A DNA stretch of 64,000 bases. Origin: Metridium senile. Taxonomy: Eukaryota > Cnidaria > Anthozoa > Actiniaria > Metridiidae. The stretch is from contig OX459097.1 of NCBI GenBank assembly GCA_949775045.1, positions 9,260,619 through 9,324,618 of the forward strand, read 5' to 3'. Shown here in pieces: positions 60,501-64,000 of the stretch. The notes under the pieces are model-generated. The model did not search any database. It was not told the origin of the DNA and saw nothing but the letters and a program-made list of their open reading frames with translations. Every line of letters begins with the position of its first letter. The first letter of the stretch is position 1. Made by a program: the position numbers and the translations under genes.

Positions 60501-62396
60501 AGGATCGTATATGTATATAGACAGTTCACCTCCTCGAGTTAAAGGCGATAAGGCGTACCTAGCAACCTATTACTGGTACTTTTCGAATTATGATTACAGT
60601 ACGGGAAAGCATAGTAAGGGAACCTTTCATCAATATCTATTATCATCACTATCATCATTATTATTACTACTATCACTTTCACTGTCACTGTCACTGTCAC
60701 TACCACTACATATATCACTACTCAATCATAATGATTCGCCTTCATCGTTAACATCATCATTACAGCCATCGTCTCCGTCACAATCGCACTAACCGCATCC
60801 TTAGACCGTCATCGTCACAGTCATTGTCACCGTCACAGTCATCGTCACAGTCATTGTCACCGTCACAGTCATCGTCACAGTCATCGTCACCGTCACAGTC
60901 ATCGTCACAGTCATTGTCACCGTCACAGTCATTGTCACAGTCATTGTCACAGTCATTGTCACAGTCACAGTCATTGTCACAGTCAGTTATTGTCACAGTC
61001 ACAGTGAGTCATTGTCACCGTCACAGTCATTGTCACAGTCACAGTGAGTCATTGTCACCGTCACAGTCATTGTCACAGTCACAGTGAGTCATTGTCACCG
61101 TCACAGTCATTGTCACTGCTACAGTCATTGTCACCATTATTGTCATCGTCACAAGCACAACCATCATATGATGTCATCATTGACACTACCATTTATTGTT
61201 ACTATTGTTTTGGTTTTAGAGCTATTCTGTGTCTCGTTTCGATACTTAATGAATGGAACTGGCATGGGAGAACTATCCGTTTACCAACAGAGAAATAATC
61301 GTAATAATAAGATCACAAAAAGGTTTCCTCTACTAAAGCTTGATCAAGGTCCAACCTGGAAGTATATAGCAAAGAAATTTATCTGGGATGCTTTTTCAAG
61401 GGTAAATTAATATATATATATTTAAGGAATAAACCACTTCTGGCGATTGTACAAAAAATGAACAGTTGGCCGAGAAGCGTAGCTTCAAGGGCAACTGAGA
61501 AATTTTGAGGACCATCTTTTCAACCGAGGACAATATTCCTCGATATAACAATTAAGCCAGAAGTGGTTTTAGTTCATTTTATAACCCGACGACTTTCCCA
61601 ACACAGAAACCCACCTAGTGCTCAAACAAAAATCAAACATTTTCTTCAATTTGATTGAGAAAGCCAGATTAAAAATAACTGTTCTTGAACTTTTCTAAAC
61701 TCCTCCGTCGTTCTAAAATATATAGTAGTTTTAACACTAAAATAAAGCTATTTTAAATGACAAAAACAGTGGAGAATTTGGATGTGTTTTGAATACATTT
61801 CGACTTGCCGTCACAAGTCATTGGGCGCTCGCTCGGTACTTTCACTTTCGATTATCTGTCATTTTGTCAAAATAAAACGATTGAAATATTATTTTTCGTT
61901 CAAAGTATGGCAAAGTTTGACCTACTTTTTGGTTTATACTAAAACAATTAGACCATCAAAACGTTTTGTTGCCGAAGCGAACCTTTTCTTGTTTTTCGGG
62001 CTCCACCTTTTTTTTGAAAAACCCGCGGCAGTCAATTTTAACTGGTCGGATATCACCGGAAATTGGGGGATAATGGCTGATACCCGTCCTGTGAAAACGC
62101 ACACCACGTGACCTCTGCGGTTTCGACCAATAATAACTCGTATAGTATTATCGTTGGGTTATAAATACATATATATATAGATTTGTTATCGTACTATATC
62201 TTTGTTATTCTATATTTTAACTTTAGTTATATCTTTGCGTATATAGTAAGTTTTATTTGCTCATGTATATTCTATTTATATTACTTTTCAGTTTGTTTTT
62301 GAAGCTACTGTCGGCACGCCAGGCCAGAGCAACATAGCGATCGACGATATAGCAATTACACCAACTTGTCCCGCAGGCGCACGCCAAGTGCAATAA
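32705..62396 (+). CDS. Secreted astacin metalloprotease with F5/8C, two TSP1 and three MAM domains, 20 exons
   Basis: A complete gene for a secreted zinc endopeptidase of 1081 residues. Exons: 32705-32716, 33492-33573, 40674-40838, 42182-42293, 42512-42627, 43318-43389, 43674-43925, 44672-44979, 45758-46067, 46803-46982, 48293-48439, 49433-49689, 50492-50630, 50972-51118, 51421-51722, 55979-56096, 59801-59929, 60503-60613, 61220-61401, 62292-62396. All introns are GT-AG, all phases agree, and the total is 3246 nt. Domains: signal peptide 1-22, propeptide to about 63, astacin 64-270, F5/8C 271-422, TSP1 424-476 and 477-536, MAM 537-717, 718-906 and 907-1081. The active site is complete ([12 protein letters not shown]; Met-turn SVMHY), so an active protease is expected. 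It may remodel matrix or act in secretions; the substrate is unknown. Some cnidarian astacins are venom components, but nothing here shows that. Confidence 0.9.
32727..33250. repeat. Tandem repeat of about 173 bases in astacin intron 1
   Basis: Three to four copies share ACATTGAAAACTGTTGTAAA, AGTGATAAAGCAATTT and GATTTTAAAGCCAAAACTGG. The array starts only ten bases after the exon 1 donor. Confidence 0.85.
33340..33425. mobile_element. SINE-like tail
   Basis: TTGTAAAGCGCATTTAGACA followed by TGCTATATAAGCACC resembles the conserved 3' region of invertebrate SINEs. A related tail is at about 58270-58347. The head was not identified. Confidence 0.4.
33630..34289. mobile_element. TA-flanked MITE, family B, copy 2, with nested MITE
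   Basis: Ends TACAGTAAAC and TTTTTACTGTA, with TATAAGAACCA sub-terminal motifs like the copy at 7687. It contains the family E hairpin at 33895-34127 as a later insertion. Confidence 0.7.
33895..34127. mobile_element. MITE, family E, copy 2
   Basis: A 233-base hairpin with ends TACACCTACTTG and CAAGTAGGTGTA. It is highly similar to 16997-17227. Confidence 0.75.
34381..34780. mobile_element. Foldback MITE with CCCGGGCAAACGG ends
   Basis: Left GGCCCGGGCAAACGGTTTC and right GAAACCGTTTGCCCGGGGC are inverted. Inner arms with CATTTGCTTCAACATCCGTT extend the pairing. It is non-coding. Confidence 0.7.
34988..35187 (+). other. Possible alternative terminal exon (weak)
   Basis: An acceptor at CCAGAG|GC opens in phase after astacin exon 2 and reads 66 residues ([18 protein letters not shown] onward, ending DLRLSDIRH) to a stop. 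This would give a short secreted peptide. A chance frame is at least as likely. Confidence 0.2.
35335..35475. mobile_element. MITE, family F, copy 1
   Basis: Ends AGAGTAGACGCACTTAATCC and inverse GTCACGGATTTAGTGAGTC, with TAGTACTAA motifs inside. Relatives are at 55448-55592 and 62910-63055. Confidence 0.65.
35552..35730. mobile_element. CCTTTTAGGG-iteron foldback fragment, copy 2
   Basis: GCCCAGGGGGAGGGGTGGGG then TAGAAAGTGGATAGGAGTGC, TACCTTTTTGGGTC and CACCTTTTAGGGTC. It is cut off where LINE sequence begins at about 35735. Confidence 0.6.
35735..36805 (+). pseudogene. 5'-truncated CR1/jockey-like LINE reverse transcriptase
   Basis: The frame starts at [20 protein letters not shown] and includes the finger/palm motif [21 protein letters not shown] frameshift near 35975-35990 separates this from the catalytic FADDTNIFY, which continues in the frame at 36041-36805 ([17 protein letters not shown] through [13 protein letters not shown] to the C-terminal [10 protein letters not shown]). 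It lies in astacin intron 2. The shift makes it inactive. Confidence 0.85.
37084..37290. mobile_element. MITE with GCCTGCCTTGGCTCC ends and GGCGA iterons
   Basis: Left GCCTGCCTTGGCTCCTTAGG and right CTTAAGGACCCGAGGCAGGC are inverted. Inside, TTAAGGCGA/GCGACTTAAGG motifs repeat. It is similar in plan to 50165-50405. Confidence 0.65.
37320..39654 (-). mobile_element. Penelope-like element (GIY-YIG endonuclease end) split by a LINE
   Basis: The coding remnant runs right to left. 39146 to 38934 gives [20 protein letters not shown] and [20 protein letters not shown]; next comes [16 protein letters not shown] and the stretch to YKHS near 38837. After the insertion, [20 protein letters not shown] continues at 37603 and ends [14 protein letters not shown] with a stop. 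This is the GIY-YIG domain of Penelope elements. Reverse transcriptase is missing. A stop and frameshift near 38925 make it dead. The last 180 bases recur inverted at 39430-39630, as in Penelope terminal repeats. ACTAATAGTTATAA flanks it at 37306-37319 and 39655-39668. Confidence 0.8.
37604..38836 (-). mobile_element. 5'-truncated CR1-like LINE inserted in the Penelope element
   Basis: Reverse-strand frame from [17 protein letters not shown] at about 38835 through [19 protein letters not shown] and the catalytic [10 protein letters not shown], then [15 protein letters not shown], to NWG at 37950. There a TAA replaces a sense codon; the sense frame resumes as [15 protein letters not shown], ending near 37850. 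The 3' tail is (TAAA)n, seen as TTTATTTA at 37604-37632. It interrupts the Penelope codon for Ser in YKHS. Confidence 0.85.
40674..43925 (+). CDS. Astacin gene exons 3-7: propeptide and catalytic domain
   Basis: Exon 3 holds the propeptide with VEGDM (Asp41), matching the FxGD aspartate-switch motif of astacins with Val for Phe. The probable processing site is SR before SAIRN. Exons 4-7 form the catalytic domain: [17 protein letters not shown], zinc motif [19 protein letters not shown] (His156, Glu157, His160, His166), Met-turn SVMHY (215-219) and the closing cysteine in ILYQC. The four conserved astacin cysteines are all present. Exon borders split the zinc motif between exons 5 and 6. Confidence 0.92.
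40877..41175. mobile_element. CCTTTTAGGG-iteron foldback, copy 3
   Basis: Begins CCCGGGCAGGGATTCCCTTT, carries CTCTAAAAGGTACG, CCTTACAGGTACG and CCCTAAAAGG, and ends with an inverted GGCAAAGGAAGTCCCCG. It lies in astacin intron 3, 38 bases after the exon 3 donor. Confidence 0.65.
41736..42140. repeat. Tandem plus inverted repeat in astacin intron 3
   Basis: A unit with TTTGCATACAGCTCTTTC, GAATACTGAATACTGAATAG and CATTCCAAGACCGAAATGC occurs twice (41738-41838, 41870-41965). It recurs inverted at about 42088-42140 (TTGGTCTTGGAATGTACTAT). The whole can fold back. Confidence 0.75.
43978..44250. mobile_element. TA-flanked MITE with duplicated interior
   Basis: Ends TACAGGGTATCCCTATTAAG and inverse CTTAATAGAGGCACCGCTGTA, with TA at both edges. 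The interior (TAGGTATAGAATAGTTATA through GGGACTTTTTATTGTGGCC) occurs twice in tandem. Confidence 0.7.
44385..44525. mobile_element. CCTTTTAGGG-iteron foldback fragment, copy 4
   Basis: GGGGTGATCGGCC, CCCTAAAAAGG and ACTTGGACAAAGGGAGTCTC match the right portion of the family. Confidence 0.55.
44672..46067 (+). CDS. Astacin gene exons 8-9: F5/8 type C domain and first TSP1
   Basis: Exon 8 and the start of exon 9 encode a discoidin (F5/8C) domain. It begins DCPMTPLG and includes [33 protein letters not shown] and, in exon 9, [20 protein letters not shown]. Such domains bind lipids or glycans at cell surfaces. The same exon 9 runs on into a TSP1 repeat, [10 protein letters not shown]. This repeat is degenerate: the CSVTCG-type motif is replaced by [14 protein letters not shown]. 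Confidence 0.88.
44980..45757. other. Astacin intron 8
   Basis: No repeat or gene is recognisable between the donor GTGTGAGG and the acceptor TTATAG. Confidence 0.5.
46084..46149. mobile_element. Short hAT-like mini-MITE, family C, copy 3
   Basis: TAGCCTGCGTCACATCCGG at the left and CAGGATGTGACATAGGGTA at the right, 66 bases. It lies 17 bases after the exon 9 donor. No exact duplication is seen. Confidence 0.6.
46485..46795. repeat. Tandem repeats ending at the exon 10 acceptor
   Basis: Three diverged copies of about 100-125 bases share GACGAGACCTGATAACAATACC and CCCTGAAAGTTATCGTACTA. The last copy supplies the polypyrimidine tract of the exon 10 acceptor. Confidence 0.75.
46803..46982 (+). 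CDS. Astacin gene exon 10: second TSP1 repeat
   Basis: One exon, phase 1 at both ends, encodes a canonical thrombospondin type 1 repeat: [19 protein letters not shown] with the WxxWxxW ladder, six cysteines and the RHRKC strand. Symmetric phases make it a movable domain exon. Confidence 0.92.
47036..47345. mobile_element. CCTTTTAGGG-iteron foldback, copy 5
   Basis: Left GTCCAAGTGGTAGGGGTGATCGG-type end (47070-47092) and right inverted GATCACGCCTACCACTCGGAC. Between them are several CCTTTTAGGGT and one TTTTTGGGGTC motif. It is followed by a (GAT)n tract at 47360-47460. Confidence 0.7.
47700..48292. other. Astacin intron 10, distal part
   Basis: AT-rich with (AAT)n and A-rich stretches. The 107-codon frame at 48127-48450 is exon 11 plus read-back into the intron. 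Confidence 0.5.
48293..50630 (+). CDS. Astacin gene exons 11-13: MAM domain 1
   Basis: Three exons encode residues 537-717. Exon 11 has [11 protein letters not shown] and GPERDHT; exon 12 has [19 protein letters not shown]; exon 13 has [13 protein letters not shown]. All four MAM cysteines are present. The donor of exon 13 is GTTAGT, weaker than the others. MAM domains mediate oligomerisation in meprin-type astacins. Confidence 0.88.
48550..48703. mobile_element. Short foldback repeat, family A, copy 3
   Basis: TATCAAAGATATGCCTATTG to ACGGTATTTCTGAAACG; it is the third copy after 3374 and 25614. Confidence 0.6.
48854..49374. mobile_element. MITE, family G, copy 1, interrupted by an iteron foldback
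   Basis: Ends AATAGTC through CCCTGCGCCATCTTGAAAGG on the left, inverse CCTTTCAAGATGGCGCAGGG on the right, 58 bases before exon 12. Interrupted at 49010-49299 by a CCTTTTAGGG foldback. The uninterrupted relative is at 50661-50890. Confidence 0.75.
49010..49299. mobile_element. CCTTTTAGGG-iteron foldback, copy 6, with 8-bp duplication
   Basis: Inverted ends share AAAATGGATAGGGGTG and GTCGAGCACCCCTATCCATT; each outer end is a G or C run. The interior has CCTTTTAGGGTC or close variants at least six times. CGTTCGTC is duplicated exactly at 49002-49009 and 49300-49307, and copy 2 of family G at 50661 shows the intact site. An 8-bp duplication fits a hAT-type transposase. Confidence 0.8.
50165..50405. 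mobile_element. MITE with TAAAATCGCC iterons
   Basis: Ends AGGCCTACTCGCCTTAGC and inverse GACCCAGAGTAGGCCTTAGC. The interior repeats TAAAATCGCCTAAGATT and its inverse many times. Confidence 0.65.
50661..50890. mobile_element. MITE, family G, copy 2
   Basis: A 230-base foldback ending AATAGTCC...CCCTGCGCCATCTTGAAAGG and inverse, 82 bases before exon 14. It carries the intact CTCAACGTTCGTCTCGCTTC site. Confidence 0.75.
50972..56096 (+). CDS. Astacin gene exons 14-16: MAM domain 2
   Basis: Exons 14, 15 and 16 encode residues 718-906: [32 protein letters not shown] and [15 protein letters not shown]. Both N-terminal cysteines of the fold are missing (the segment reads [17 protein letters not shown]), while the second pair is kept. 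Intron 15 is 4.26 kb and holds a palindromic MITE and a long (GATAAT)n tract. Confidence 0.87.
51219..51391. mobile_element. MITE, family D, copy 2
   Basis: AATATACCTCTTTACC on the left, diverged inverse on the right, about 30 bases before exon 15. Confidence 0.65.
52052..52296. mobile_element. Near-perfect 245-bp palindrome MITE
   Basis: Ends TTACTACCAAAATTACTCAAC and inverse. The arms contain a second palindrome, CCATTTGGGGCGCTCCAAATGG. The AATTCCGGTTAACTCACGTG arm is perfectly mirrored. Confidence 0.75.
53717..54125. repeat. (GATAAT)n microsatellite in astacin intron 15
   Basis: About 400 bases of GATAAT with periodic GATATGATAAT variants. Confidence 0.95.
54136..54540. mobile_element. 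Foldback, family H, copy 1
   Basis: AAGGAATAAACCACTTCTGG and inverse CCAGAAGTGGTTTTATTCG bound a hairpin to about 54330. TATAACCCGACGACTTTCCC and flanking sequence follow. The same order recurs at 61420-62165. Confidence 0.65.
55448..55592. mobile_element. MITE, family F, copy 2
   Basis: TTAGAGTGAAGGCATTCAAC, then CCCGTGAAATAGA, with inverse TCTATTTCACGGGTTAAATG and ACTTCACTCTA at the right. Confidence 0.65.
56412..56871. repeat. Tandem 230-bp duplication inside the antisense LINE
   Basis: TGCGCCAGCAATGTCCGCCC starts both units at 56412 and 56642. They differ at about one base in 230, so the duplication is young compared with the LINE. Confidence 0.9.
58120..58347. mobile_element. SINE-like insertion in the LINE
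   Basis: Sequence foreign to the LINE frame, ending TTTGTAAAGAGCATTGAGAC, TTAAATGCGCTGTTTTAAG and (ATT)5. This tail type is typical of invertebrate SINEs. No pol III head boxes are convincing. Confidence 0.45.
59801..62396 (+). CDS. Astacin gene exons 17-20: MAM domain 3 and C-terminus
   Basis: Exons 17 to 20 encode residues 907-1081: [45 protein letters not shown] and [13 protein letters not shown], then PAGARQVQ and TAA at 62394. There is no membrane anchor. The middle segment, one exon in MAM 1 and 2, is split here into exons 18 and 19 by a 606-base intron that is mostly simple repeat. Its donor is CATA|GTAAGG, chosen because it alone keeps phase. Confidence 0.87.
60635..61170. repeat. 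(CACAGTCATTGT)n repeat in astacin intron 18
   Basis: CACAGTCATTGT, CACCGTCACAGT and CACTGTCA units cover about 500 of the 606 intron bases. A 39-base higher-order unit with CAGTGAGTCATTGTCACCGT recurs three times near 61000-61100. The Ser/Gln/Pro frames are artefacts. Confidence 0.9.
61420..62165. mobile_element. Foldback, family H, copy 2, with larger outer element
   Basis: AAGGAATAAACCACTTCTGG to CCAGAAGTGGTTTTAG (61420-61575) repeats the copy at 54136. The following TATAACCCGACGAC at about 61580 pairs with GTTGGGTTATAA near 62165. This suggests a larger element or a second one joined to it. Confidence 0.6.
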
Positions 62397-62455
62397 TCGC
62401 CGAAAAAGGCTACTGACTAAAAATTGGAAAATATAGTGTTGAATTTATTGAAAAC

Positions 62456-62461
62456 AATAAA
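62456..62461 (+). promoter_or_regulatory. Poly(A) signal of the astacin gene
   Basis: AATAAA 60 bases after the stop codon; another lies at about 62472. Confidence 0.55.
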
Positions 62462-62532
62462 ATAATGAATGAATAAATTAATGTAGATTAATTATAAATT
62501 AATGTAGATTAAATTAAGGTGATTTTACAATT

Positions 62533-62870
62533 ATAGACCTTAATTTTTGCTTTACCACTATTTTCGCCTTCTTTCGCTTTAAAAATAATAGGTGAGATGA
62601 AATATTGTACGGAATGTGAACATCTTTTGAAGTTGAACAAAAGATGCTTGTATTTCATTGTTATAATTAACAACGAGTCGGGCCAAACTAATGCGCAACA
62701 CTTGCGTATGTTGAAATTATGACCCGACTACAACTATTTTTCAACAACAATGAAATACAAGCATCTTTTCTTCAAAATCTAAAGATGTTCACATTCCGTA
62801 CAATCTTTCATCTCACTTATTGTTTTAAAAGCGCAAGAAGCCGAAAAAAGTGGTAAAGCAAAATGGTCTA
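62533..62870. mobile_element. Foldback element downstream of the astacin gene
   Basis: Inverted arms of about 140 bases: TTTGCTTTACCACTATTTTC, TGAAATATTGTACGGAATGTG and AAAGATGCTTGTATTTCATTG are mirrored at the right. The loop has GAGTCGGGCC and GACCCGAC. Confidence 0.7.
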
Positions 62871-62909
62871 AATGATTTAGAGCGCAAGCAATATAACCGT
62901 GTAGAGTGG

Positions 62910-63055
62910 TTTTCATTAACCCGTGAAACAAAGTTATAGTGCTATTGAACAAATGATTATAAAACACAAAGTTAAAGTTAAAGTGTAATAAAGTGTAATA
63001 AAGCATATTACGATAAAGTGTGTTTCACGGGTTAATGAAAACTACTCTAACAAGT
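62910..63055. mobile_element. MITE, family F, copy 3
   Basis: TAGAGTGGTTTTCATTAACC, then CCGTGAAACA, with the inverse GTTTCACGGGTTAATGAAAA and CTACTCTA at the right. Confidence 0.65.
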
Positions 63056-63299
63056 AGTACTAATTAGTACTAAAAAGTGCTAATTAAACAATAGAAAACA
63101 ATAGAAATGCATAAAATATCATTATTTAGTACTAATTATGTTGCACGCTTTTACTGTTTGTACTCTAAAGAATATTAAAGAAATAAATTATGTTAAATAT
63201 AATATAATTAAATGAAGATATCGATAAAAAATAATTAATGATTTTGATGGTAATGATGATAATTAATACAATAAAATGATGATGATATAGTGCATGGAT

Positions 63300-63510
63300 C
63301 TGTTTCTGGGTCGGTTTTGAAAATGACCCCTTAAAGGTACGCATGAATTAAAAGAACAGCGAAAGCCTTTTTGATTTTCACCCCTGAAAGGCACGACTAT
63401 GTGATGTACTTGGCAGCTAAGCTTGATTATTTTTATTATCATAGCCAAGTAAGAATGGTCCTTTCGGTCATGATGTTATGTAATTGACTTTTGATCCAGA
63501 ACCCTAATTA
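63300..63510. mobile_element. CCTTTTAGGG-iteron foldback fragment, copy 7
   Basis: Diverged: CCCCTTAAAGGTACG, CCCCTGAAAGGCACG and AATGGTCCTTTCGG. No clean ends remain. Confidence 0.5.
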
Positions 63511-64000
63511 ATGGAAATTAATTAGATGGTGTGAAATAATTTGATGTTGTGCTAATAACAAACAATAGAAATCCCAGAGCACCAAATCTTCGAACAGCGC
63601 TTCGATATTTACTCAACTTTCCATCCATATTAGATAGCTTTAAAATTTTTCAATTTTTCAATTTTTCAACATAAATTTCGGGGACAATACTAAACATTTA
63701 TCATTAAATTAGCAGTCCTCAGAAAATTCCACGAAAAAAACTCGACGAGATTTACGATGATCGTAATTTCTGTAGAAAACCGAGATAAACAGTAAACATT
63801 GAATTTTTACCTTTTTCATATATTTTACGTTTTGAGAAGATTGCGTAAATGGATTACTTTCTAATTGTTCAACAAAGTATTAGAGACAGTGGGAAAAAGA
63901 ATGGTCAACGAGTTTTGTAAATAGAAACCCTAGATCTAGCATTTTTTGATGATATGATGATCGATGGTGGTGATGTCGATGATGACGAAGATGACGACGA
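63511..64000. other. Right-edge spacer
   Basis: No gene is recognisable. The last 60 bases are (GAT)n-like and run out of the window. Confidence 0.45.

Noticed and set aside
60778..61298. Ser/Gln/Pro and Cys/Asp repeat frames
   Set aside because: Translation of the intron 18 repeat; only 61220-61401 is a real exon.

Overview
This window is nuclear DNA from an invertebrate animal, most likely a cnidarian and probably an anthozoan. The evidence is AT-rich DNA with GT-AG introns, an intron-rich nucleolar gene, a divergent intronless class A GPCR, a secreted astacin protease of mosaic domain structure, and very dense foldback transposons and microsatellites. The assignment to a clade is inference; no species is claimed.

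Layout: (1) 76-7630 (+) holds the 3' part of URB2 (ribosome biogenesis). I resolved 11 exons, all joining in phase; the 5' part lies upstream of the window. (2) 7.7-19.0 kb is gene-free. It holds a 1.13 kb palindromic repeat array (8.8-13.2 kb) and several foldback transposons, three of which keep exact 8-9 bp target-site duplications. (3) 20020-20907 (-) is an intronless rhodopsin-like GPCR. Its 5' end is duplicated upstream, and its 3' end has been copied into a five-unit tandem array. (4) 21.7-29.9 kb is framed by two essentially identical 5'-truncated copies of an R2/R4-like non-LTR retrotransposon with a restriction-like endonuclease. They are in inverted orientation, and each sits inside an (AAT)n microsatellite. 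(5) 30.0-32.5 kb is a nest of foldbacks, a retrotransposon 3' end and an uninterrupted 1 kb (ATCT)n array. (6) 32705-62396 (+) is a complete 20-exon gene of about 29.7 kb encoding a secreted 1081-residue protease: signal peptide, propeptide, astacin domain, F5/8C domain, two TSP1 repeats and three MAM domains. Its introns hold most of the mobile DNA of the right half: a Penelope-like element split by a LINE and bounded by a 14 bp duplication, a 3.2 kb antisense LINE with an 11 bp duplication, another LINE, and many MITEs.

The three genes have no evident functional link: one acts in the nucleolus, one at the plasma membrane and one outside the cell. The most unusual features are the multi-domain protease, whose MAM domains derive from a repeated exon cassette, the microsatellite-embedded retrotransposon pair, and a dispersed foldback family packed with short CCTTTTAGGG-type iterons. 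Most long open frames in the window (poly-Leu, Phe/Leu/Ser, His/Pro/Ser/Ile) are translated simple repeats, not genes.
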